This document shows, one piece after another, positions 56,835 through 64,000 of a stretch of 64,000 nt of DNA. The DNA comes from CAVPFA01 sp963703655 (GTDB lineage: Bacteria; Actinomycetota; Acidimicrobiia; Acidimicrobiales; Bog-793). Each line of letters starts with the position of its first letter. Position 1 is the first letter of the stretch. The notes below the pieces were generated by a model. It was not told where the DNA came from. It ran no database searches and worked only from the letters and a program-made list of their open reading frames with translations. A program made the translations under genes and the position numbers. The stretch covers positions 372,001-436,000 of the forward strand of contig CAVPFA010000006.1 of NCBI GenBank assembly GCA_963703655.1, in the 5' to 3' direction.

Positions 56835-57773
56835 CGCGGCGCCCCCGCGGTGCAGCCGCCTCGGGGCGCGAACGACTGCGTTTCGTGGCCGAGCGGCCGA
56901 CGTGGCCGGGCCACGTCGTCGTGCCCGTGCCGCGCCGCAACCTCGGTGTCGACTACGACACGTCCTGGGCTCGCCGGTACCCGGTCCGCCTGGCGCGGGC
57001 GGTGCTGCTCGACGACGTGAGCCGGCCGATCGTCCGCGTGGTGCTGTCGCCTCGTGTCACCGGGCTCGAGCATCTCGAGCCCGTGAAGGGCCCGATGATC
57101 CTCGCCGCGAACCACGCCAGCCATCTCGACACCGGTCTGCTGGTGTCGAGCCTGCCGGCCTGGCTGCGGCACCGCACGATGGTCGCGGCCGCGGCCGACT
57201 ACTTCTTCGACCGCCGTTGGAAGGCCGCATTCTGGTCGTTCGGTCTTGGCGCCATCCCGATGGAGCGCACGAAGGTCAATCGTCGCTCCGCGGATCTTGC
57301 CGCTTCCCTCGTCGAGCGACGGCTGGAGCCTGATCATCTTCCCCGAGGGAGGGCGCACGGCCGACGGCTGGGGACAGGAATTCAAAGGTGGCGCCGCCTA
57401 CCTCGCCAAACGCTGCGGTGTCCCGGTCATCCCGGTCCATATCCGGGGGACGCGTGCGGTGCTGGCGAAGAGCAGCACGCGCCTCCGGCCCGGATCGACC
57501 GAGATCCGCCTCGGTGATCCGCTCATCCCGCGCGAGGACGAGGACGCTCGTAAGTTCGCGGCGCGCATCGAGCACGCCGTCGCCGCCCTCGCCGACGAGG
57601 CCGAGTCGGACTGGTGGTCGGCCCGTCGCCATGCCGCAGCCGGAACGACGCCGCCGTTTCGAGGTCCCGAGGCGTCTCCGTGGCGGCGCGAGTGGGAGTT
57701 GCCCAACTCGGCACGCAAGGACCAGCGCGCGCCCCGCGACCTGCGGCGAGTACCGTGGAGCCGAGATGACTGA
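56831..57773 (+). CDS. PlsC-type 1-acylglycerol-3-phosphate acyltransferase, one frame break
   Basis: About 314 residues read across. First frame: AANHASHLDTGLLVS with catalytic NHXXXD and FGLGAIPMERTKVNRRS. Near 57315 one base change moves the frame to SLIIFPEGGRTADGWGQEF, then the third motif VPVIPVHIRGTRAVL. Start GTG 56831 overlaps the LarA-like stop. It probably acylates a glycerol-type acceptor with the operon's acyl or alkyl product. Confidence 0.85.
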
Positions 57774-57823
57774 CCGCGCCGCGGCGCTTTCACCGGCGCC
57801 AGGCCCGGTCGAGGTCCGACGCC

Positions 57824-58327
57824 GTGCGAGGGGGCCTCGGGGGCCTGGCTGTGATCGCTCTCGCCGGCGCGCTGTCGGGCTGCGGCGCGAGCGCGGCGCT
57901 CGGAAGCGCGGTGCTCGCCCCCCTGTCGGCGCTGCCCGAGACCGACGTCGTCCTCGAGACGAACCTGCAGGCTGCGGCGGAAGGTGGCCAGGTCAACACC
58001 GGGATCAGCGCGATCAGCAACGTCGGAGGCTCGGGGGTGCCGGAGGTGAGCGGTCCGCCGACCTCGGCGGGAGTGGTCAGCGTCGCGAGCGGCGCCGCCG
58101 CCGCGGTGTACACCGCCTTCAACCCGGTGGACCGGCACTGCCTCGGCAGCTTGGTCCTCGAGCCAGGCTCGCCGACCCTGCTCGGGGAGAGCACGCCTGG
58201 CACCTACGACTTCTGGTTCGGGCCGACGACCTCGACGGCTTGCGCCGCCAGCGGGTTCACGGCCGAGGCGACGGTGCCAAAGGGATGGGCAAACGGCGAT
58301 CCATCCTCAGGCTGGCCGCTCCCCTAG
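57824..58327 (+). CDS. Putative small lipoprotein
   Basis: 167 residues from GTG 57824. The N-terminus (RGGLGGLAVIALAGALSGCGAS) is a lipoprotein signal with lipobox LSGC (C20). The rest is Ser/Gly/Val-rich and contains TYDFWFGPTTSTAC. An alternative start, ATG 57766 in another frame, would overlap the PlsC stop as the other genes do, so a frame break between the two is possible. No family recognised. Confidence 0.55.
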   Translation: MRGGLGGLAVIALAGALSGCGASAALGSAVLAPLSALPETDVVLETNLQAAAEGGQVNTGISAISNVGGSGVPEVSGPPTSAGVVSVASGAAAAVYTAFNPVDRHCLGSLVLEPGSPTLLGESTPGTYDFWFGPTTSTACAASGFTAEATVPKGWANGDPSSGWPLP

Positions 58328-58360
58328 CAGGGGTCGGCCTGCACGCCCGCGCGCCTCGCG

Positions 58361-59164
58361 TCAGCCCCGCGCCGCTTGAGGCAGGGTCCCCCAGGTCGCG
58401 CCGAGCACGTAGCTCCTACCACGGACCAGGCTCCGGCGCCACTCGACAGGCCTGTCGCCGGCGTAGGCGACACGTTCGACCTCGAAGACGCCTTCGCCGC
58501 GGCCGGGCTGTAGAAGCCGGCGCTCGGGTTGGCTGCAGGTGACGGCCCGCAACCACTCCCGCCCGCCGGTCACCCGGAGGCCGTTTCTCGTCTCGAGCAG
58601 GCCGTAGAGAGACCCGTGCTCGAGATCGGCGCCCACGAAGGCCTGACGTTCGGCGGCATCGAGCCCGAGCGCCGACCGGTCGAGCGCCAGCGGCTCACCG
58701 TCGGCGTACCGAACGCGTTCGACCCAGAGGACCGTCTCGTGGCTCTCGGTCCCGAGCGCCCAGGCCGCGACTTCGCCGGCCGGTCCCTCCTCGCTGCGGA
58801 GCACCTTGCTCGCCTCGACGAGCCCGGCGGCCGTGATCGCCTGCGCGAGCCCGGACGTGCCGAGGATCGGGGCGTCGAGCTGGCGCCGGACCACGAAGGT
58901 GCCGCTGCCGCGGCGGGCGTCGACGAGGCCCTCGACCCGCAGTCGGCGAATCGCCTCTCGGACCGTCGCCCGGCTGACGCCGAAGGCCGCGACGAGCTCT
59001 GCCTCGGTCGGGAACCGCTCGTCGAAGTCGCCGGCGCCGAGCCGTCGCCGGAGCTCGCCGGCGAGCTGGGCCCACAGCGGCATCGGATCGGCCGAGTCGA
59101 GCACCGTCGCCGCGCCTTGCCGGGGAGCTCCCGGGCGCGCCGGGGGCAAGGGCGGCGGTCTCAC
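58361..59164 (-). CDS. GntR/HutC-family transcriptional regulator
   Basis: 267 residues from GTG 59164, overlapping the DUF1634 stop (GTGA). Winged helix (ELVAAFGVSRATVREAIRRL and VDARRGSGTFVV) then UTRA effector domain (TVLWVERVRYADGEPLALDRS). It probably controls its own operon and the TSUP transporter through the palindrome at 60497-60510. Effector unknown; a sulfonate, carboxylate or amino acid derivative is possible. Confidence 0.87.
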   Translation of the reverse strand: MRPPPLPPARPGAPRQGAATVLDSADPMPLWAQLAGELRRRLGAGDFDERFPTEAELVAAFGVSRATVREAIRRLRVEGLVDARRGSGTFVVRRQLDAPILGTSGLAQAITAAGLVEASKVLRSEEGPAGEVAAWALGTESHETVLWVERVRYADGEPLALDRSALGLDAAERQAFVGADLEHGSLYGLLETRNGLRVTGGREWLRAVTCSQPERRLLQPGRGEGVFEVERVAYAGDRPVEWRRSLVRGRSYVLGATWGTLPQAARG

Positions 59165-59589
59165 GCCGTCAACGCGCCGAGCACGAACGACCCCAGGATC
59201 ACGGCCAGCACCGTTGCCGAGATCGCGGTGAACAGCCAATCGCCCCGCCGCGCGAAGGCCACGCCACCGGTGACGAGACCCGCGACGGGCGTCAAGATCA
59301 GCGCCAGCACACCGGCGACGATGATCGCCTCCCCGCTGCCGCGCGAGACGCCTTCCCAGACTGCCGCGAACGAGTGCGGGAAGCGCGCCCGTGCCGCGAG
59401 GTGGGCCCGCTCCGCGGCGCGCGAGCCGAACGCCGCCGGCTCGCGGACGAGACCGAGGACGTATCCGGTGAGCACGATGGCGGCGCTCGTGAACACGCCG
59501 CAGCGCAAGACCTTGCCGACCGCGGCGCGCACGCCATGGGCCGAGGGAGGCGTCAGGGCGCCCGGCGCGCGGACCACCGGAGTCGTCAC
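59161..59589 (-). CDS. DUF1634 membrane protein
   Basis: 142 residues with about three to four hydrophobic spans (RCGVFTSAAIVLTGYVLGLV; GSGEAIIVAGVLALILTPVAGLV; TAISATVLAVILGSFVLGAL). This domain family is repeatedly encoded beside TSUP exporters. Its start overlaps the stop of the TSUP gene. The role as accessory subunit is inference from this pairing. Confidence 0.8.
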   Translation of the reverse strand: MTTPVVRAPGALTPPSAHGVRAAVGKVLRCGVFTSAAIVLTGYVLGLVREPAAFGSRAAERAHLAARARFPHSFAAVWEGVSRGSGEAIIVAGVLALILTPVAGLVTGGVAFARRGDWLFTAISATVLAVILGSFVLGALTA

Positions 59590-60482
59590 GCGAAGCCCTT
59601 CCAGAGCATCTGAGCTGCGACGACGCCGAGCACGATCACAAACAGAGCCCTCAGCCGCTCCGAGCCGATGCCCACGAGCAGCTTCGACCCCTGCGTCGCT
59701 CCCAGCAAGACGCCGATCGCGACGGGAGCCACGATGAGCGGATCGATGTCGCCCCTAGCGAAGTAGACCACGGCGCTCGCGGCCGCCGTCATTCCTATCA
59801 ACAGGTTGCTCGTCGCGGTCGAGACCTTCATCGGAAGGTGCATCGCTAGGTCCATCGCGGGCACCTTGAGAGCGCCCGAGCCGATCCCGAGCAGGCCGCT
59901 CACCGCACCGGCAACGTACATGAGGGCGAGCCCGAGCCCTGTGTGAACCACCTCGTAGGGCACTTCGCACCCTTTTGACTGGTCCCAGTACGCCGAATGA
60001 AGCCTCAGGCGATCCGCGAGATTGGCGCCGCCTCCAGCGACCTTGTCCCCCCGAAGCCCCACCGAAAGGCTGACCTGCTCTGCCGCCTGTCCCAGGCCCG
60101 GCGCCCGCCCGGCACGGCCCTTGCGGAGCATCTGCACGCCGGAGAACCCGAGAACGATGCCGAACAGCGCGAACAGGGCGCGGGGATCGAACACGCCCGC
60201 GAGCAGTGCTCCTGTCACCGCGCCGATTGTCGTCGCCATCGCGAGGAAGGTGGCGACGCGCAGATTGGTGATGCTCTCGGTCACGTTTCTCGCCGCCCCG
60301 GCGGAGGACGTGGCTGCCACCGCCACGATCGAAGTACCGATCGCGAGGCGGATGTCGAGGTGAAAGCCCAGCGTGAGCACGGGCACGATGACAAAGCCAC
60401 CACCGAGCCCGAGCAACGAGCCGAGCGCGCCTGCCGCCATCGAGATCACGAGCAGCACGATCGACAGCTCGACGAGGGACAC
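59586..60482 (-). CDS. TSUP/TauE-SafE-family exporter
   Basis: 298 residues, about eight spans, with the tandem half-repeat typical of the family (GSLLGLGGGFVIVPVLTLGFHLDIR... and GLLGIGSGALKVPAMDLAMHLPMKVSTATSNLLIG). Exports small organic sulfur compounds, sulfite or carboxylates in characterised members. First gene of TSUP-DUF1634-GntR, all overlapping. Confidence 0.87.
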   Translation of the reverse strand: MSLVELSIVLLVISMAAGALGSLLGLGGGFVIVPVLTLGFHLDIRLAIGTSIVAVAATSSAGAARNVTESITNLRVATFLAMATTIGAVTGALLAGVFDPRALFALFGIVLGFSGVQMLRKGRAGRAPGLGQAAEQVSLSVGLRGDKVAGGGANLADRLRLHSAYWDQSKGCEVPYEVVHTGLGLALMYVAGAVSGLLGIGSGALKVPAMDLAMHLPMKVSTATSNLLIGMTAAASAVVYFARGDIDPLIVAPVAIGVLLGATQGSKLLVGIGSERLRALFVIVLGVVAAQMLWKGFA

Positions 60483-60496
60483 GCGACCACTCTACA

Positions 60497-60510
60497 GTTG
60501 TACGTACAAC
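60497..60510. promoter_or_regulatory. Perfect palindrome GTTGTACGTACAAC, likely GntR operator
   Basis: 14-bp perfect palindrome 14 bases upstream of the TSUP start codon (60482). It is the obvious candidate site for the GntR-family regulator encoded at the end of the same operon. Confidence 0.6.
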
Positions 60511-60672
60511 CGGACAACCTAGGCCTTGAATCCGGCCGGCCTTCTTGAGCCGGAGAGCGGCGCCGGGCCGGCGCCGAGGGCGCGTTAGTCGCCGAGGTGC
60601 CCAGCGGAATAGGTCCGCCTGAGATCGTCCCCGGTGGGATCGTGGGCGATGGTCGAAAGACCGCCTGACGCG

Positions 60673-60708
60673 GAGAAGGGACCGGTGGGGGGATACCGGC
60701 CCCTTCTC
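60673..60708 (+). other. Strong stem-loop upstream of lysR
   Basis: GAGAAGGGACCGGT, loop GGGGGGAT, ACCGGCCCCTTCTC pair with only one mismatch (14-bp stem). No T-run follows, so intrinsic termination is doubtful. It could be an RNA structure in a leader or a terminator for upstream transcription. Confidence 0.5.
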
Positions 60709-60823
60709 AAGACTCTTCAGTTGCTGGAGGGGGGATTCCGCTCCTGAGGTCTGCCACCCATGGTGCGCGATTTCACAGCATCAGTCAAACAGTTCTTACC
60801 GATAACTGGTATCTTCCACTGCG

Positions 60824-61768
60824 ATGGATCTGCGGCAGCTGAGCGCAATTGTCGGCATCGCCGATCACGGCTCGTTCTCGGCCGCCGCAGACGCCTTGCA
60901 GACGGTCCAGTCGAACGTCTCGGCGCACGTGAAGAAGCTCGAGCGGGAGCTCGGCTGCGAGCTCGTGGATCGAGGCACCGGTCGTGTAACCGAGGCGGGC
61001 GAACTGGTCGTGGCCCGCTCCCGGCGAGTGCAGGCAGAGCTCGACGCGATGCTGTCGGACGTGCTCGCGCTCACTCGAGACGTCGCCGGGACGGTCAGGA
61101 TCGGCATAATCGGCACGACGGCTCGCTGGCTCGTGCCTCAGCTGATGCGCGTCGCTCCACAGCGGTACCCGCAGCTTCGCCTGGTCTTCGTCGAGTCGAC
61201 GACCACGAGGCTAGACGCTCAGCTCGCAACCGGGCAGGTCGACCTCGCGGTGCTCAACCTTCCGGCGGCGGGTGCCGACCTGGCGGTTACCCCGCTGTTC
61301 GAGGAGGAGCTCGTTCTGGTCGTGCCGACCGATCACCCCTTGGCGCAGGAAGATGAGATCAGCCTCAGTGCGCTGGAAGGCATCCCCTTGCTCCTGCCTC
61401 TCGCCGGCACGGCGTTTCGAGCCGAGCTCGACGCGGGGATGGCCTCGAGCGGGACGACGCTCCTGGCGCGGGCCGAGGTCGACGGCACCCGCCTGATCGC
61501 GACGCTCACCTTCGAGGGTTGGGGCCCGGCCATCCTGCCCGCGACGGCCGTACCTGACTACCTCCGCGACCGCTGGGCGCTCGTGAAGGTCACCGAGATC
61601 CCGCGCAGGGTCATCGGGGTCGTCCAACGGGCGACAGGCTTGCCGTCGGCACCGGCACGTGCCGTGCTCGACCTGCTGACCGACGTCGTCTTCGACGCCA
61701 CCCGGATTCCCGGCGGGGTGACCCCATTGGCTCCTGACCGGGTTCGCTCGAGCGGCGCGGGCACCTAG
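60824..61768 (+). CDS. LysR-family transcriptional regulator
   Basis: 314 residues. Winged HTH at the N-terminus (GSFSAAADALQTVQSNVSAHVKKLE), then the periplasmic-binding-protein-like effector domain (IIGTTARWLVPQLM; PLFEEELVLVVPTDHPLA). Regulates unknown targets; no divergent partner gene is adjacent. Start ATG 60824. Confidence 0.9.
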   Translation: MDLRQLSAIVGIADHGSFSAAADALQTVQSNVSAHVKKLERELGCELVDRGTGRVTEAGELVVARSRRVQAELDAMLSDVLALTRDVAGTVRIGIIGTTARWLVPQLMRVAPQRYPQLRLVFVESTTTRLDAQLATGQVDLAVLNLPAAGADLAVTPLFEEELVLVVPTDHPLAQEDEISLSALEGIPLLLPLAGTAFRAELDAGMASSGTTLLARAEVDGTRLIATLTFEGWGPAILPATAVPDYLRDRWALVKVTEIPRRVIGVVQRATGLPSAPARAVLDLLTDVVFDATRIPGGVTPLAPDRVRSSGAGT

Positions 61769-61821
61769 GGTCCCGCGTCTGCCAGGCGTGACTGGGCCCG
61801 AGCGGCGCACGCACGCGGGCC

Positions 61822-62448
61822 TCAGGCACCGTCCAGGTCTGACGGCCGCTCGTGCGGCGCGAGCGGCTCGCGCCACATCAGCCACAGCCGGACAGAGTCG
61901 TCGGGAACGCTCACCTCGTCGGTCACCTCGAACCCGTGACGGCGGTAGAACGAGATGTTGCGCTCCTTGGAGGACTCGAGATAGGCCGGGAGGCCTTCTT
62001 GGTCGCAGGTGTCGAGCACGGGCTTCATCACGGCCGAGCCCAGGCCCTTTCCTTGCCACGGTGGGTCGGTGCCGAGTCCTCCGAGGTAGTAGTGGGGAGT
62101 GCGAGGGTGGCGAGACTCGACGAGCTGAACGAGACGCAGAGCCGCACCCACGCGCCGCCCGAGGATCCTGAGCATCAGGAGCAGCGCGACGACGTCGTGC
62201 GGACCGGGACGGGCTTCTCTGGGCGGCTGCCACAGTGCGGTCGACCTGCACCCCTCGGTCGTGTAGACGAGCCCTCTCGGCAGGTACGTCCGCCGAATCT
62301 GAAGGGTGAAGAAACGGCGCAAGTCCCGCTCACGGCCGCGCGGTTCGGGGAACAGGTAAACAAGAACCGGGTCGTCGTAGAACGCCCGAACAAGCGACGC
62401 GACGGCCGCCGGCACGTCTTCGCGACGCAGCTGGCGCACCTCTGACAT
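61822..62448 (-). CDS. GNAT-family acetyltransferase
   Basis: 208 residues. VRAFYDDPVLVYLFPEP, HYYLGGLGTDPPWQGKGLGSAVMKPVL (acetyl-CoA loop QGKGLG) and ERNISFYRRHGFEVTDE. Small-molecule or protein acetyltransferase of unknown substrate. Convergent with lysR. Confidence 0.85.
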   Translation of the reverse strand: MSEVRQLRREDVPAAVASLVRAFYDDPVLVYLFPEPRGRERDLRRFFTLQIRRTYLPRGLVYTTEGCRSTALWQPPREARPGPHDVVALLLMLRILGRRVGAALRLVQLVESRHPRTPHYYLGGLGTDPPWQGKGLGSAVMKPVLDTCDQEGLPAYLESSKERNISFYRRHGFEVTDEVSVPDDSVRLWLMWREPLAPHERPSDLDGA

Positions 62449-62526
62449 CGCAGGGATGGTAGTGGTAGCGCGTTGGGGCCAGCGGCTTGGGGGAATCTGC
62501 CCGCGGCGCGATGGGTTCTACTTGAC

Positions 62527-63132
62527 ATGAGCAAGCCTTCGTTCTCTGTCACTTGGGACTACCGCTGTCCCTTCGCCCGCAACGCCCACGAGCATCTCGT
62601 GGTCGCCCTCGAGGCCGGAGCTAGGTTCGAGCCCGAGTTCATTCCCTTTTCTCTCAACCAGGCTCACGTCGAGGAGGGAGGGACGCCGGTCTGGAATGAC
62701 CCGGAGCGAGAGGAGGATCTGCTCGCCATGCAAGTCGGGATCGTGGTCCGCGACCGGTATCCCGCTCAGTTCCTACACGTGCACCGGGCGCTGTTCGCCC
62801 TCCGCCATGACGAAGGGGCAGATCTGCGCGACCACGCGGCACTGGCCTCTGTGCTGGAACGCGAGGGCGTCGATCCTGTTCGCGTGTTCGACGAGATCGC
62901 GAGCGGGTGGCCGCTCGACGAGTTCCGCAAGTCGCACGAGGCGGCGGTCGCCGACTATGACGTCTTCGGCGTGCCGACCTTCATCGCCGGCGAACAGGCG
63001 GCCTTCGTCCGGATCATGACGCGCCCGGGCGGCGACTCCGCGGTCGCGACGTCCACGATCGAGCGGATCCTCGACCTGCTGGAGCATCACGCCGAGCTGA
63101 ACGAGTTCAAGCACACTTCGATCGACAACTGA
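62527..63132 (+). CDS. DsbA-family (2-hydroxychromene-2-carboxylate isomerase/FrnE-like) protein
   Basis: 201 residues from ATG 62527 (MSKPSFSVTWDYRCPFARN). The thioredoxin-fold start has CPFA with a single cysteine, and VPTFIAGEQ supplies the cis-Pro region. Such proteins are GST-kappa/HCCA-isomerase-like; in this cell they may act with mycothiol. Substrate unknown. Divergent from the GNAT gene and convergent with recA. Confidence 0.75.
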   Translation: MSKPSFSVTWDYRCPFARNAHEHLVVALEAGARFEPEFIPFSLNQAHVEEGGTPVWNDPEREEDLLAMQVGIVVRDRYPAQFLHVHRALFALRHDEGADLRDHAALASVLEREGVDPVRVFDEIASGWPLDEFRKSHEAAVADYDVFGVPTFIAGEQAAFVRIMTRPGGDSAVATSTIERILDLLEHHAELNEFKHTSIDN

Positions 63133-63150
63133 AGAGCGGAGCGAACGCCC

Positions 63151-64000
63151 TCAGTCGAGTGAGATGGGCTCGTCGTCTTCGATCAAGCCGCCGGCGCCGA
63201 TCGGGGTCTCGACGGCAAGGCCGGCCTTCTCGGCGACGGCGACACGGATCCGCTGATCGAGCTCGATCATGAGCTCGGGGCTTTCCCGCAGGAATTGCTT
63301 GGCGTTCTCACGGCCCTGGCCCAGCTGCTCGCCCTCGTAGGTGTACCAGGCACCGGACTTCTTCGCGATCCCAAGGTCGACGGCGACGTCGAGCACCGAA
63401 CCCTCCCGGCTGATACCTCGGCCGTAGACGATGTCGAATTCGGCCATGCGGAAGGGCGGAGCGCACTTGTTCTTCACGACTTTCACCCGGGTGCGGTTGC
63501 CGATGATCTCGGCCCCATCCTTGATTGACTCGACTCGCCGGATGTCGAGGCGGACCGAGGAATAGAATTTGAGCGCGCGTCCTCCGGGTGTGACCTCGGG
63601 CGATCCGTAGATGACGCCGACCTTCTCCCTCAATTGGTTGATGAACAGCGCGATCGTCGACGACTTGCTGAGTGTGCCCGTGAGCTTGCGGAGCGCCTGG
63701 GACATCAAGCGAGCCTGCAGGCCGACGTGGGTATCGCCCATGTCACCTTCGAGCTCGGCGCGCGGGGTGAGCGCCGCCACCGAGTCGATGACGATGACGT
63801 CCATCGCCCCGGAGCGGATCAGCATGTCGGCGATCTCGAGCCCTTGCTCGCCCGTGTCGGGCTGAGAGATCAGCAGCTCGTCTATGTCGACGCCGATGGC
63901 CTTGGCATAGACGGGGTCGAGTGCGTGCTCCGCGTCGATGTAGACGCAGATCCCTCCGTTACGCTGGGCTTCTGCAACGACGTGCAGTGCGAGGGTCGAC
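63151..64000 (-). CDS. recA: RecA recombinase, N-terminus outside the window
   Basis: Strand-exchange ATPase. The window holds about 283 residues from the middle to the C-terminus: [38 protein letters not shown] (Walker B), the L2 loop region [22 protein letters not shown] and the GRENAKQFL segment. The P-loop and start lie beyond base 64000. Acidic C-terminus (EDDEPISLD). Confidence 0.96.
   Translation of the reverse strand, partial: STLALHVVAEAQRNGGICVYIDAEHALDPVYAKAIGVDIDELLISQPDTGEQGLEIADMLIRSGAMDVIVIDSVAALTPRAELEGDMGDTHVGLQARLMSQALRKLTGTLSKSSTIALFINQLREKVGVIYGSPEVTPGGRALKFYSSVRLDIRRVESIKDGAEIIGNRTRVKVVKNKCAPPFRMAEFDIVYGRGISREGSVLDVAVDLGIAKKSGAWYTYEGEQLGQGRENAKQFLRESPELMIELDQRIRVAVAEKAGLAVETPIGAGGLIEDDEPISLD

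Larger units (their letters stand above)
60483..60823. other. Intergenic region upstream of LysR and TSUP operons
   Basis: 341 bases with no convincing gene. It holds the TSUP-side palindrome (60497-60510), a strong stem-loop (60673-60708), and, just before the LysR start, TACC-GATAACT-GGTA, a T-N11-A-type site that could be LysR's own binding site. Confidence 0.55.

Noticed and set aside
54773..57517. Very long plus-strand frame spanning the dehydrogenase, LarA-like and PlsC genes
   Set aside because: Only its last part (PlsC N-terminus) looks like protein. Earlier residues are Arg/Pro/Ser shadows of the genes in other frames.
1..64000. CRISPR array, transposase or rRNA
   Set aside because: No regularly spaced repeats, no DDE or serine/tyrosine recombinase motifs, no rRNA signatures were seen on either strand.

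Overview
High-GC (roughly two-thirds G+C), densely packed actinobacterial DNA. Several features point to an actinobacterium, possibly class Acidimicrobiia: a thrS / HIT / phosphatidylinositol synthase / PIM acyltransferase / PimA / YebC / RuvCAB / YajC-SecD-SecF order like that around mycobacterial Rv2614c-Rv2586c, a mycothiol ligase (MshC-like), F420-type oxidoreductases, an EF-G2-type GTPase, a fatty acyl reductase-HAD fusion, and Thr-rich linkers. The class is inference; no rRNA is present.

Layout. 0-11.6 kb: partial membrane protein, thiD, serS, then on the minus strand secF-secD-yajC-ruvB-ruvA/ruvC (one continuous frame)-yebC-M48 protease-pimA. 11.7-13.0 kb: plus-strand flavin reductase and a VapBC module placed inside the PIM gene block. 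13.0-21.1 kb: PIM acyltransferase, PI synthase, EF-G2 (plus strand), a mycothiol-type DinB-like enzyme, a small unknown gene, HIT hydrolase, thrS. 21.2-29.2 kb: mshC-like ligase, F420:NADP oxidoreductase, MFS exporter, site-2 protease, mscL, typA, pfkA. 29.3-37.1 kb: surface-glycan genes (large membrane protein, FkbM methyltransferase, coiled-coil protein, two-domain glycosyltransferase, GT2, methyltransferase). 37.1-43.9 kb: GNAT, AI-2E-type permease, a very large cyclase/ATPase/TPR signalling protein, a secreted beta-propeller protein. 43.9-49.5 kb: accessory block with an LLM oxidoreductase, two divergently arranged toxin-antitoxin pairs, an ABC exporter, a gene remnant and tRNA-Val(CAC). 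49.6-58.3 kb: a nucleoside-phosphorylase-like protein, a small membrane protein, and a tight operon of fatty acyl reductase-HAD fusion, zinc alcohol dehydrogenase, LarA-like racemase, PlsC acyltransferase and a lipoprotein. 58.3-64 kb: TSUP transporter-DUF1634-GntR operon with a palindromic operator, LysR, GNAT, DsbA-like protein and recA (cut by the window edge).

A pervasive oddity is that at least eleven single-base frame breaks fall inside otherwise well conserved genes (secF, ruvB, EF-G2, the cyclase, PlsC and others). In essential genes these are most likely sequence errors, so several proteins must be read across frames. Most interesting candidates: the reductase/LarA-like/PlsC lipid operon (51.6-58.3 kb), the RuvC-RuvA single reading frame, the shared control region of two toxin-antitoxin pairs, and the operator of the TSUP-DUF1634-GntR operon.
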